Part shown: one piece after another, positions 26,537-38,749 of the stretch
Layout: every line of letters begins with the position of its first letter
How positions within the stretch are numbered: position 1 is the first letter of the stretch
Assembly: GCA_026874595.1 (NCBI GenBank)
Contig: CM049310.1
Location: 66,418,056 to 66,482,055, forward strand
Length of the DNA stretch: 64,000 bases
Direction: 5' to 3'
Origin: Sipunculus nudus
Taxonomy: Eukaryota > Annelida > Sipuncula > Golfingiida > Sipunculidae
The notes under the pieces: model-generated
The model's input: only the letters and a program-made list of their open reading frames with translations
Told to the model about the DNA's origin: nothing
The model's database searches: none
Made by a program: the position numbers and the translations under genes

Positions 26537-28663
26537 TTCCGGCAAGCGTTCGACCTATGGTCGTCTAGTTTGTTTGTTTGTTTGTTTGTCACGACTCTCC
26601 AGGTCACACTTTTGCATCAATCAACTTGAAACTTACAGGCTTGATTGACAAACCGATTTCTAGGTGCCCTATTGTTTTTGGTCAACATTGCTCCAAGGTC
26701 AAGGGTCAAGGTCACGACAGGTATGGTTAACGGTTTTTGCACTATAACTTCGCCATAAATAGGCTTATCCACTTCTGCAATAGCTCATTTTTTTCGTCAT
26801 CACCTGGCCTTTCTTTTGACATGTAGCTTACTTAAATTTGCCGTTACCATGGTTACATTTTTTGGGCAAAAATCACGGAAATTGGAAATAACACGACCAT
26901 TTTTTGTAACTTTGTCAGTTTTTAAGCTAGGCAGATCTAGTTTTCGGCATTTTATTCCACATGACCAGCTTGACACGACAGAACTGAAAGTCACGCCAAA
27001 TCTCGCGCCATATCTCGTCAAACGAGAAAAAACGAGACTTCGCGGAAATGCTTATAACTCGGCGACTTTTACAGCTAGACAGGTCTGGTTTTCGGCATTT
27101 CGTTCCACCAAACAAGCTTGACACGACAGAGCTGCAAGACAGGCCAAATCTCGCACCGTATCTCGTCAAACGAGAAAACACGGGATTTCACGGAAATGCT
27201 TATAACTGGGCCAGTTTTACAGCTAGACACGTCTGGTTTTCGGCATTTAGTTCCACTAGACCAGCTTGACACGACAAGTATGCAAGTGCCGTTACCATGG
27301 TTACATTTTTTGGGCAAAAATCATGGAAATGGGAAATAACACGACCATTTTTTGTAGCTTTGTCAGTTTTTAAGCTAGGCAGATCTAGTTTTCGGCATCT
27401 TGTTCCACATGACCAGCTTGACACGACAGAACTGAAAGTCACGCCAAATCTCGCGCCATATCTCGGCAAACGAGAAAAAACGAGACTTCGCGGAAATGCT
27501 TATAACTCGGCGACTTTTACAGCTAGACAGGTCTGGTTTTCGGCATTTCGTTCCTCCAAACAAGCTTGATACGACAGAGCTGCAAGACAGGCCAAATCTC
27601 GCACCGTATCGCGTCAAACGAGAAAACACGGGATTTCACGGATATGCTTATAACTGGGCCAGTTTTACAGCTAGACACGTCTGGTTTTCGGCATTTAGTT
27701 CCACTAGACCAGCTTGACACGACAGATATGCAAGTCTGGCAAAATCTCGCACCGTATCTCGTCAAACGAGAAAACACGAAATTTCACGGAAATGCTTATA
27801 ACTCGGCCAGTTTTACAGCTAGACAGGTCTGGTTTCCGGCATTTCCTTCCACATGACCAGCTTGACACGATAGATGTGCAAGTCAGGCCAAATCTCGCAC
27901 CCTATCTCGTCAAACGAGAAAACACGAGATTTCACGGAAATGCTTATAACTCGGCGAGTTTTACAGCTAGACAGGTCTAGTTTTCGGCATTTTGTTTCAC
28001 ATGACCCGCTGGACATGACAGAACTGAAAGTCAGGCCGAATATCGCACCGTATCTCGTCAAACGAGAAAACATGAGATTTCACGGCATTGGTTATAACTC
28101 AGCGAGTTTTACAGATATACACGTCTGGTTTTCGGCATTTTGTTCCACTAGACCAGCTTGACACGACAGACATCCATGTCAGGCAAAACCTCGCACCGTA
28201 TCCCGTCAAACGAGAAAACACGAGATTTCATGGAACTGCAGCTAGATAGGTCTAGTTTCCGGCATTTTGTAATATTTGACAAACCTGACATGACAAAACT
28301 GGAAATCTCGCCAAAGCTCGCACCATTTCCCGTCAAACGAGAAAACACGAGATTTCATGCAAATGCTTATAACTCAGCGGCTTTTATAGCTAGACAGGTC
28401 TAGTTTTCGGCATTTCATATCATTTGGCAAGCTTGGCATGACAAACCTGAAAACGTCTCACTGCTTCTTGTCAAACGAGATAAACGGGATTTCATGAAAA
28501 AATTTTGAACTTGGTCCCTTTTACACTAGAAAGATATGCAGCTGTTAAAGGTCAGCATGCATAAATAAACATATTATCCGTTTCTGCTGCCCCCACAATG
28601 TTGCTCATTCATATGACTGTTTCTACATGCACTCTCTGTCTATCTGTCTGTATCATTTCCATT
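26537..28663 (+). repeat. Composite cassette 7
   Basis: Head near 26537 with no hairpin units and a short TTTG run. The flank is the CACGACTCTCCAGGTCACAC class, with AAGGTCAAGGGTCAAGGTCA near 26695 and GCCGTTACCATGGTTAC near 26841. The rest of the cassette is a 149-bp monomer array, with no CTCF-like monomers. Confidence 0.85.
26930..28440 (+). repeat. 149-bp monomer array 1
   Basis: About ten monomers of 149 bp. Each has the nested palindrome AAATCTCG / TCTCGTCAAACGAGA / CGAGATTT, then GGAAATGCTTATAACTCGGC, TTTTACAGCTAGACAGGTCT, GGTTTTCGGCATTT and CAGCTTGACACGACAGA. The TCAAACGAGA words recur near 27017, 27166, 27465, 27614, 27763, 27911, 28060 and 28209. A short GCCGTTACCATGGTTAC segment interrupts the array near 27288. 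Because 149 is not a multiple of three, frames shift at each unit. Confidence 0.92.
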
Positions 28664-28697
28664 TCCGGCAAGCGCGTGACCTCTGGTCATCTTGTTT

Positions 28698-28940
28698 GTT
28701 GCTTGCCGGAAATCTTCGATTTCGGCAAGCATGTTCGTCAGTTGCGTATGTCTGTTTGTTGCTTGCCGGAAATCTTCGATTTCGGCAAGCATGTTCGTCA
28801 GTTGCGTATGTCTGTTTGTCTTTTTGTTTGTTGCTTGCCGGAAATCTTCGATTTCGGCAAGCATGTTCGTCAGTTGCGTATGTCTGTTTGTCTCTTTGTC
28901 TGTTTGTTGCTTGCCGGAAATCTTCGATTTCGGCAAGCAT
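28698..28940 (+). repeat. Hairpin unit cluster, 4 identical-class units
   Basis: All four units are of the GAAATC-TTC-GATTTC class with linker ATGTTCGTCAGTTGCGTATG. They are near-identical to each other. Interposed TCTG/TTTG runs of growing length separate successive units. Confidence 0.92.
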
Positions 28941-30192
28941 GTTCGTCAGTTGCGTATGTCTGTTTGTCTGTTTGTCTGTTTGTTTGTTTGTTTGTTTGTT
29001 TGTTTGTTTGTCACGACTCTCCAGGTCACATTTTTGCATCAATCAACTTGAAACTTACAGGCTTGATTGATAAACCGATTTCTAGGTGCCCTATTGTTTT
29101 TGGTCAACATTGCTCCAAGGTCAAGGTTCAAGGTCACGACAAGTATGGTTAACGGTTTTTGCACTATAACTTTGCCATAAATAGGCGTATCCACTTCTGC
29201 AATAGCTAATTTTTTTCGTCATCACCTGGCCTTTCTTCTGACATGTAGCTTACTTAAATTTGCCGTTACCATGGTTACATTTTTTTGGGCAAAAATCATG
29301 GAAATTGGAAATAACACGACCATTTTTTGTAACTTTGTCAATTTTTAAGCTACAGACGTCTGGTTTTGGTCATTATGTACCTTATAGGCAGCTTGACATG
29401 ATAAAACTAAAAGTCTCGCCAAATCTCGCACCATTTCTTGCCAAACGAGAGTTTCCGAGATTTCATTAAATATGACCTACAGGCCGCATTTTTTTAACAG
29501 TGGCTTTGAAATTGATATATTTTCTGTCATTTATAAATATCTCGAAATCAATTTTTCATTTTTGGGAAATAGCCACCAGGGGGCGTGGTACATGAAACAC
29601 TGTAACATATCATTTTTCTGCAATATCTCAAAAAATATTAAACGTGACACCATTTTTTTTTGTGGTATCTGAAACTAGGAACATTGGCTTATTGCTCCGC
29701 ACATGTAGCTTTGTACTGCCGTTACCATGGTTACCAAATTTTGGGGTAAAACGTGACAACTTGAAAATACGAAGTTTACCTGCTTCTATCTCTGTTGATA
29801 TTTGCCATAGAAAGGTCTGGTTTTCGGCGTTAGACAGCATCCGTCTAGTTCTTAGTCATTCAATCGCAAGTCTCGTCATATCTCGCACCGTTTCTCGTGA
29901 AACGAGAACACGTGACCATTCAAAGAAATGCCTATAATTCTGTCATTTTTCACGCTACAGACACATGGTTTGCAGCGCTGGATAGCAGCTGACACTCGCA
30001 GTCACATTCAGGGGTCACATTGTTAGTCTCGTCAAATCTGGCGCCGTTTTTCGCCAAACCACGAAGACACGTGCCGTCGCCGCAAGTGGCGGCAGGGTCC
30101 TTACGGTGGGCGGCCGGCGTGTGCAGCGGTCCGTGACGGCCTCTCCGGGCCCCATCTATTATCATACATGTTGGAGGCACAGTCACAACTTT

Positions 30193-30382
30193 ATTGCTTG
30201 CCGGAAATCTTCGATTTCGGCAAGCATGTTCGTCAGTTGCGTATGTCTGTTTGTCTGTTTGTCTGTTTGTTTGTTTGTTGCTTGCCGGAAATCTTCGATT
30301 TCGGCAAGCATGTTCGTCAGTTGCGTATGTCTGTTTGTCTTTTTGTTTGTTGCTTGCCGGAAATCTTCGATTTCGGCAAGCA
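30193..30382 (+). repeat. Hairpin unit cluster, 3 units
   Basis: Three TTC-class hairpin units follow a GC-rich segment ending GGAGGCACAGTC, not a cassette head. A long TTTG run (to about 30470) follows them. The same junction with one diverged unit occurs at 13649. Confidence 0.92.
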
Positions 30383-30810
30383 TGTTCGTCAGTTGCGTAT
30401 GTCTGTTTGTCTCTTTGTCTGTTTGTTTGTTTGTTTGTTTGTTTGTTTGTTTGTTTGTTTGTTTGTTTGTCACGACTCTCCAGGTCACACTTTTGCATCA
30501 ATCAACTTGAAACTTACAGGCTTGATTGACAAACCGATTTCTAGGTGCCCTATTGTTTTTGGTCAACATTGCTCCAAGGTCAAGGGTCAAGGTCACGACA
30601 GGTATGGTTAACGGTTTTTGCACTATAACTTCGCCATAAATAGGCTTATCCACTTCTGCAATAGCTCATTTTTTTCGTCATCACCTGGCCTTTCTTTTGA
30701 TATGTAGCTTACTTAAATTTGCCGTTACCATGGTTACATTTTTTGGGCAAAAATCACGGAAATTGGAAATAACACGACCATTTTTTGTAACTTTGTCAGT
30801 TTTTAAGCTA

Positions 30811-32360
30811 GGCAGATCTAGTTTCCGGCATTTTGTTCCACATGACCAGCTTGACACGACAGAACTGAAAGTCACGCCAAATCTCGCGCCATATCTCGTC
30901 AAACGAGAAAAAACGAGACTTCGCGGAAATGCTTATAACTCGGCGACTTTTACAGCTAGACAGGTCTGGTTTTCGGCATTTCGTTCCACCAAACAAGCTT
31001 GACACGACAGAGTTGCAAGACAGGCCAAATCTCGCACCGTATCTCGTCAAACGAGAAAACACGAGATTTCACGGAAATGCTTATAACTGGGCCAGTTTTA
31101 CAGCTAGACACGTCTGGTTTTCGGCATTTAGTTCCACTAGACCAGCTTGACACGACAGATATGCAAGTGCCGTTACCATGGTTACATTTTTTGGGCAAAA
31201 ATCATGGAAATTGGAAATAACACGACCATTTATTGTAACTTTGTCAGTTTTTAAGCTAGGCAGATCTAGTTTTCGGCATTTTGTTCCACATGACCAGCTT
31301 GACACGACAGAACTGAAAGTCACGCCAAATCTCGCGCCATATCTCGTCAAACGAGAAAAAACGAGACTTCGCGGAAATGCTTATAACTCGGCGACTTTTA
31401 CAGCTAGACAGGTCTGGTTTTCGGCATTTTCGTTCCACCAAACAAGCTTGACACGACAGAGCTGCAAGACAGGCCAAATCTCGCACCGTATCTCGTCAAA
31501 CGAGAAAACACGAAATTTCACGGAAATGCTTATAACTCGGTCAGTTTTACAGCTAGACAGGTCTGGTTTCCGGCATTTCCTTCCACATGACCAGCTTGAC
31601 ACGATAGATGTGCAAGTCAGGCCAAATCTCGCACCCTATCTCGTCAAACGAGAAAACACGAGATTTCACGGAAATGCTTATAACTCGGCGAGTTTTACAG
31701 CTAGACAGGTCTAGTTTTCGGCATTCATTAACATTTGGACGGCTTGACATGACAAACCTGCAAGACTGGCCAAATCTCGCACCATATCTCGTCAAACGAT
31801 AAAAAAAGAGATTTCACAGAAATGCTAATAACTCGGCGACTTTTACAGCTAGACAGATGTAGTTTTCGCCATTTCATAACATTTAGAGAGTTTGATATGA
31901 CAAATCTACAAGACTGGCCAAATCATGCACCATATCTCGTCAAACGAGAAAACACGAGAGTACACGGAAATGCTTATAACTCGGCGACTTTTACAGCTAG
32001 ACGGATCTAGTTTTCGCCATTTCGTAACGTTTGGCCGTCTTGACATAATAAAACTGCTCGTCTTGCCAAATCTCGTACTATATCTCGTCAAGCGAGAAAA
32101 AAACATGATTTCACGTAAATGCTGATAAGACGGCGACTTTTGCAGTTAGACAGGTCTAGTTTCCGGCATTTTGTAATATTTGACAAACCTGACATGACAA
32201 AACTGGAAATCTCGCCAAAGCTCGCACCATTTCCCGTCAAACGAGAAAACACGAGATTTCATGCAAATGCTTATAACTCAGCGGCTTTTATAGCTAGACA
32301 GGTCTAGTTTTCGGCATTTCATATCATTTGGCCAGCTTGACATGACAAACCTGAAAACGT
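30811..32360 (+). repeat. 149-bp monomer array 2
   Basis: About ten monomers with nested palindromes near 30898, 31047, 31347, 31496, 31645, 31794, 31942, 32088 and 32240. The last four are more diverged (ACGATAAA, AGCGAGAA variants). One GCCGTTACCATGGTTAC segment near 31168 interrupts the array exactly as in array 1. Confidence 0.92.
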
Positions 32361-32566
32361 CTCACTGCTTCTTGTCAAACGAGATTAACGGGATTTGATG
32401 AAAAAATTTTGAACTTGGTCCCTTTTACACTAGAAAGATATGCAGCTGTTAAAGGTCAGCATGCATAAATAAACATATTATCCGTTTCTGCTGCCCCCAC
32501 AATGTTGCTCATTCATATGACTGTTTCTACATGCACTCTCTGTCTATCTGTCTGTATCATTTCCAT

Positions 32567-35151
32567 TTCCGGCAAGCGCGTGACCTCTGGTCATCTTGTT
32601 TGTTTGTTTGTTTGTTTGTTTGTTTGTTTGTCACGACTCTCCAGGTCACACTTTTGCATCAATCAACTTGAAACTTACAGGCTTGATTGACAAACCGATT
32701 TCTAGGTGCCCTATTGTTTTTGGTCAACATTGCTCCAAGGTCAAGGGTCAAGGTCACGACAGGTATGGTTAACGGTTTTTGCACTATAACTTCGCCATAA
32801 ATAGGCTTATCCACTTCTGCAATAGCTCATTTTTTTCGTCATCACCTGGCCTTTCTTTTGACATGTAGCTTACTTAAATTTGCCGTTACCATGGTTACAT
32901 TTTTTGGGCAAAAATCACGGAAATTGGAAATAACACGACCATTTTTTGTAACTTTGTCAGTTTTTAAGCTAGGCAGATCTAGTTTTCGGCATTTTGTTCC
33001 ACATGACCAGCTTGACACGACCGAATTGAAAGTCACGCCAAATCTCGCGCCATATCTAGTCAAACGAGAAAAAACGAGACTTCGCGGAAATGCTTATAAC
33101 TCGGCGACTTTTACAGCTAGACAGGTCTGGTTTTCGGTATTTCGTTCCACCAAACAAGCTTGACACGACAGAGCTGCAAGACAGGCCAAATCTCGCACCG
33201 TATCTCGTCAAACGAGAAAACACGTGATTTCACGGAAATGCTTATAACTGGGCCAGTTTTACAGCTAGACACGTCTGGTTTTCGGCATTTAGTTCCACTA
33301 GACCAGCTTGACACGACAGATATGCAAGTGCCGTTACCATGGTTACATTTTTTGGGCAAAAATCATGGAAATTGGAAATAACACGACCTTTTTTTGTAAC
33401 TTTGTCAGTTTTTAAGCTAGGCAGATCTAGTTTTCGGCATTTTGTTCCACATGACCAGCTTGACACGACAGAACTGAAAGTCACGCCAAATTTCGCGCCA
33501 TATCTCGTCAAACGAGAAAAAACGAGACTTCGCGGAAATGCTTATAACTCGGCGACTTTTACAGCTAGACAGGTCTGGTTTTCGGCATTTCGTTCCACCA
33601 AACAAGCCTGACACGACAGATCTGCAAGACAGGCCAAATCTCGCACCGTATCTCGTCAAACGAGAAAACACGGGATTTCACGGAAATGCTTATAACTGGG
33701 CCAGTTTTACAGCTAGACACGTCTGGTTTTCGGCATTTAGTTCCACTAGACCAGCTTGACACGACAGATATGCAAGTCTGGCAAAATCTCGCACCGTATC
33801 TCGTCAAACGAGAAAACACGAAATTTCACTGAAATACTAACAACTCGGCCAGTTTTACAGCTAGACACGTCTGGTTTCCGGCATTTCCTTCCACATGACC
33901 AGCTTGACACGATAGATGTGCAAGTCAGGCCAAATCTCGCACCCTATCTCGTCAAACGAGAAAACACGAGATTTCACGGAAATGCTAATAACTCGGCGAG
34001 TTTAACAGCTAGACAGGTCTAGTTTTCGGCATTTTGTTTCACATGACCCGCTGGACATGACAGAAATGAAAGTCAGGCCGAATGTGGCACCGTATCTCGT
34101 CAAACGAGAAAACATGAGATTTCACGGCATTGGTTATAACTCGGCGAGTTTTACAGATAACCACGTCTGGTTTTCGGCATTTTGTTCCACTAGACCAGCT
34201 TGACACGACAGACATGCATGTCAGGCAAAATCTCGCACCGTATCCCGTCAAACGAGAAAACACGAGATTTCACGGAACTGCAGCTAGACAGGTCTAGTTT
34301 TCGGCATTTAGTTACACTTGACCCGCTTGAGATGACAAACCTGCAAGACTGGCCAAATCTCGCACCATATCTCGTCAAACGATAAAAAAAGGAGATTTCA
34401 CAGAAATGCTTATAACTCAGCGACTTTTACAGCTAGACAGATGTAGTTTTCGCCATTTCATAACATTTAGAGAGTTTGATATGACAAATCTACAAGACTG
34501 GCCAAATCCTGCACCATATCTCGTCAAACGAGAAAACACGAGAGTACACGGAAATGCTAATAAATCGGCGACTTTTACAGCTAGACGGATCTAGTTTTTG
34601 CCATTTCGTAACGTTTGGCCGTCTTGACATAATAAAACTGCTGGTCTTGCCAAATCTCGTACTTTATCTCGTCAAGCGAGAAAAAAACATGATTTCACGT
34701 AAATGCTGTTAACACGGCGACTTTTGCAGCTAGACAGGTCTAGTTTCTGGCATTTTGTAATATTTGACAAACCTGATACGACAAAACTGGAAATCTCGTC
34801 AAAGCTCGCACCATTTCCCGTCAAACGAGAAAACACGAGATTTCATGCAAATGCTTATAACTCAGCGGCTTTTATAGCTAGACAGGTCTAGTTTTCGGCA
34901 TTTCATATCATTTGGCCAGCTAGACATGACAAACCTGAAAACGTCTCACTGCTTCTTGTCAAACGAGATTAACGGGATTTCATGAAAAAATTTTGAACTT
35001 GGTCCCTTTTACACTAGAAAGATATGCAGCTGTTAAAGGTCAGCATGCATAAATAAACATATAATCCGTTTCTGCTGCCCCCACAATGTTGCTCATTCAT
35101 ATGACTGTTTCTACATGCACTCTCTGTCTATCTGTCTGTATCATTTCCATT
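32567..35151 (+). repeat. Composite cassette 9
   Basis: TGACC-class head followed directly by a TTTG run, with no hairpin units at the place where its sister cassettes at 28664, 35152 and 40877 have four, one and four. CACGACTCTCCAGGTCACAC flank, half-sites near 32744, GCCGTTACCATGGTTAC near 32882, then array 3. Confidence 0.85.
32972..34945 (+). repeat. 149-bp monomer array 3
   Basis: The longest array in the window, about twelve monomers, with one GCCGTTACCATGGTTAC interruption near 33329. One monomer near 34255-34290 is shortened: the segment between the nested palindrome and CAGCTAGACAGG is deleted, as it is also near 28230 and 40443. Confidence 0.92.
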
Positions 35152-37141
35152 TCCGGCAAGCGCGTGACCTCTGGTCATCTTGTTTGTTGCTTGCCGGAAT
35201 CAAAGATTTCGGCAAGCATATTGGTCAGTTGCGTATGTCTGTTTGTCTGTCTGTCTGTTTGTTTGTTTGTTTGTCACCTATCTCCTGGCCACAATTTTGC
35301 CACAATAACCTTGAAACTTACAGGGATGTTGGAAAACATAATTTCTAGGTGCCCTATTGTTTTTGGTTAAAATAGGTCAAAGGTCAAGGTCAAGGTCGTC
35401 AAAACTTCTCAAAACGTTTTTTTCTTCATATCTTTGTGACTGTTAGTCGTATCTACTTCAACAATAGCTCATTTTAATCGTCATTCCAAGGCCTGTCATC
35501 TGGTGTGTAGCTGACTCAAATTTGCCGTAACCATGGTTACAATTTTTTTGGGAAAAGTCATGATATTCGAAAATAAGGGATCTTATTTTTCTAACTTTGT
35601 CAGTTTTAAAGCTAGAGTGATCTAGTTTTTTGCATCAGGTAGCATTCAACTAGTACTACAAGATTTTATAACAAGTCTTGCAGTATCTCGTAAAATATCT
35701 CGTGAATAGAGATATTTCGAGATTTCATTCATCTTGCGCCAAAGGCCACATTATTGCAGGAATCTTTTTGAAACTGACATATTATAAGTCCTACACTAGT
35801 ATCTCGAAATCTTTTTTCACTTTTTGAATAGGGCCGCTAGGGGGCGCTGGATGCGAACCTCCCGAACATATCATATTTTGGCCATATCTCCAAAATTATA
35901 AGCCTCAATTACATAAACTATAGCTTATTTTCTTCCTCTGAGTCTTCTCCATAACCTAGTGTAGTCATCTGGTCACAATTTTGTGACACTTTGTCAGTGT
36001 GTCTGTCTGTTTGTCAGTTGTCCTCAAATTCGCCTGCTTGCTCTTGCGTCTAACATATAGCATTCTACAGGCCACAGTTTTGAAAGAATCCTTTTGAAAC
36101 TATTACATCTTAAGTCTTACACTAATATCTCGAAACCAATTTTTCATTTTCCGGATATGGCCGCTAGGGGGCGCTGAACTCGAACCTCTCCCAACATATC
36201 ATGCTTTGGCAATATCTCCAAAACTATAAACCTCAGTTACATAAACTGTAGCTTTTTTCTTCCTTTGAGTCTTCTCCATAACCTGGAGAAGTCATCTGGA
36301 CTCAATTTTGAGTCACTTTGTCAGTGTTTTCGTCTGTTTGTCAGTTGTCCTCAAATTCGCCTGCTTGTTGGCTCTTGCGTCTCACATATAGCATTCTGTA
36401 GGCCACAGTTTTGACGGAATCCTTTTGAAACTATTACATCTTATGTTTTACACTAATATCTAGAAATAATTTTTTCATTTTCCGGATATGGCCACTAGTG
36501 GGCGCTGCACATGACTCTCACACTCATCCCATTGTATTGGCCATTACTCTACACCCAAAGCCTCAGTTACATAAGCTATAGCTTATTTTCTTCCTTTGAG
36601 TCTTCTCCATAACCTGTTTAAGGCATCTGGTTTCAATCTTCTGTCACTTTGTCAGTGTGTCCATCTGTTTGTCCGTTATCCTCTAAGTCGCCTGCTTGCT
36701 GGTTCTTACGCCTTACATATAGCATTCTACAGGCCACAGCTTTGACAGAATCCTTTTGAAACTGAGACATCTCATGTCATACACTAATAATACGAAACGC
36801 ATTTGTCGTCTTCGGAATATGTCTGCTAGAGGGCGCTACAGTCGCGCCTCCCAAGTATATCATTAATTCGCCATACCTCGTAAACTATAAATCTAAATTA
36901 CATAAATTTTAACTCATTTTCTTCCTTTGAATCTTCTCAATAACTAGCTTATGTCATCTTGTCTCACAAAGTCAGTATGTCTGTCTGTTCGTCTTTTGTT
37001 GTCAGCTTTGTCTGCTTGCCTGTTCTTTTGTCTCATATGTCATTCTACGGGCCACATATTCTCAGCAATGTCTCTGAGAGTCATTCCATTAATAGAAAAC
37101 CGACAATATGTTCTGTCTGTCAGTCTGTGTTTCACTTCCGA
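35152..37141 (+). repeat. Composite cassette 10
   Basis: TGACC-class head, one AAA-class hairpin unit (35186-35219), TCTG/TTTG run, GGTCAAGGTCAAGGTCGTC near 35382, CCGTAACCATGGTTAC near 35525 and a nested palindrome near 35692. Four monomers carry CTCF-like boxes near 35826, 36160, 36490 and 36823. Confidence 0.85.
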
Positions 37142-38749
37142 ATTCCGGCAAGCGTTCGACCTATGGTCGTCTAGTTTGTTTGTTTGTTTGTTTGTCACGA
37201 CTCTCCAGGTCACACTTTTGCATCAATCAACTTGAAACTTACAGGCTTGATTGACAAACCGATTTCTAGGTGCCCTATTGTTTTTGGTCAACATTGCTCC
37301 AAGGTCAAGGGTCAAGGTCACGACAGGTATGGTTAACGGTTTTTGCACTATAACTTCGCCATAAATAGGCTTATCCACTTCTGCTATAGCTCATTTTTTT
37401 CGTCATCACCTGGCCTTTCTTTTGACATGTAGCTTACTTAAATTTGCCGTTACCATGGTTACATTTTTTGGGCAAAAATCACGGAAATTGGAAATATCAC
37501 GAACATTTTTTGTAACTTTGTCAGTTTTTAAGCTAGAGAGGTCTAGTTTTTTGCATCAGGTAGCATTTAACAAGTACTGCAAGATTTTATTAAAAGTCTC
37601 GCGATATCTCGTATAATATCTCGTCAAACGAGATATTTCGAGATTTCAGTAATCTTGCCCTGGAGGTCACAGTTTTGCAGGAATCTTTTTGAAACTGACA
37701 TATCGTAAGTTCTACACTATTATCTCGAAACCATTTTTCCATTTTTTGAATGCAGCCGCTAGGTGGCGCTGTATGCAAACCGACCCCAACATATCATGTT
37801 TTGGCCATATCTCCAAAACTGTGAGCCTCAATTACATAAACTATAGCTTATTTTCTTCCTCTGAGTCTTTTCTAAATCCTGGTGGAGTCATTTTGACTCA
37901 ATCTTGAGTCACTTTGTCAGTGTGTCCGTCTGTTTCTCAGTTTTCATCAAATTCGCCTGCTTACCGGTTCTGGCGTCTCACATATAGCATTCTACAGGTC
38001 ACAGTTTTGAAGGAATCCTTTTAAAACTATTACATCTTATGTCTTACACTAATATCTCGAAACTGATTTTTCATTTTCCAGAATTGGCCGCTAGGGGGCG
38101 CTGCACATGACTCTCACACACATACCATTGTATTGGCCATAACTCTACACCCAATGCCTCAGTTACATAAGCTGTAGCTTATTTTCTTCCTTTGAGTCTT
38201 CTCCATAACCTGATTAAGGCATCTGGTTTCAATCTTCTGTCACTTTGTCAGTGTGTCCATCTGTTTGTCCGTTATCCTCAAAGTCGTCTGCTTGCTGGTT
38301 CTTACGCCTTACATATAGCATTCTACAGGCCACAGCTTTGACGGAATCCTTTTGAAACTGAGATATCTCATGTCATACACTAATAATACGAAACGCATTT
38401 GTCGTCTTCGGAATATGTCTGCTAGAGGGCGCTAAAGTCGAGCCTCCCAAGTATATCATTAATTCGCCATACCTCGTAAACTATAAATCTAAATTACATA
38501 AATTATAACTCATTTTCTTCCTTTGAATCTTCTCAATAACTAGCTTATGTCATCTGGTGTCAATCTTGTCTCACAAAGTCAGTATGTCTGTCTGTTCGTC
38601 TTTTGTTGTCAGCTTTGTCTGCTTGCCTGTTCTTTTGTCTCAAATGTCATTCTACGGGCCACATATCCTCAGCAATGTCTCTGAGAATCATTCCATTAAT
38701 AGAAAACCGACAATATGTTCTGTCTGTCCGTCTGTGTTTCACTTCCGAA
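37142..38749 (+). repeat. Composite cassette 11
   Basis: CGACC-class head without hairpin units, CACGACTCTCCAGGTCACAC flank, half-sites near 37306 and GCCGTTACCATGGTTAC near 37447. A nested palindrome lies near 37612 with a 10-bp inner stem. Boxes near 37755, 38087 and 38418 follow. The second copy of the 5.1-kb duplication starts inside it at 38096. Confidence 0.85.

Larger units (their letters stand above)
25883..30992 (+). repeat. Segmental duplication, copy A (5.1 kb)
   Basis: This block matches 38096-43205 at a constant offset of 12213 bp. By eye I find only isolated substitutions, for example at 28042 and 28090. Before 25883 and after 30992 the two copies turn into different monomers of the same families. 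The left breakpoint falls on the GGGCGCTG core of a CTCF-like box. Confidence 0.9.
28664..32566 (+). repeat. Composite cassette 8
   Basis: This cassette has the alternative head TTTCCGGCAAGCGCGTGACC with palindrome TGACC..GGTCA. It holds four hairpin units, the CACGACTCTCCAGGTCAC flank, half-sites, GCCGTTACCATGGTTAC near 29262, a nested palindrome near 29425 and a CCACCAGGGGGCGTGG box near 29572. A GC-rich stretch (30060-30150) leads to a second hairpin cluster (30193), a second flank near 30471, and array 2. Confidence 0.85.

Noticed and set aside
28598-29152. Long frames rich in CLFVCLFVC or NKQTNKQT
   Set aside because: They are translations of TTTG/TCTG microsatellites and hairpin units; several frames on both strands are open at once.
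26816-34891. Many 60-178 aa frames with SFRHFVPHDQLDTTELK-like text
   Set aside because: They are read-through of the 149-bp monomer, whose length is not a multiple of three, so successive copies fall in different frames. No start, splice or codon signal is shared.
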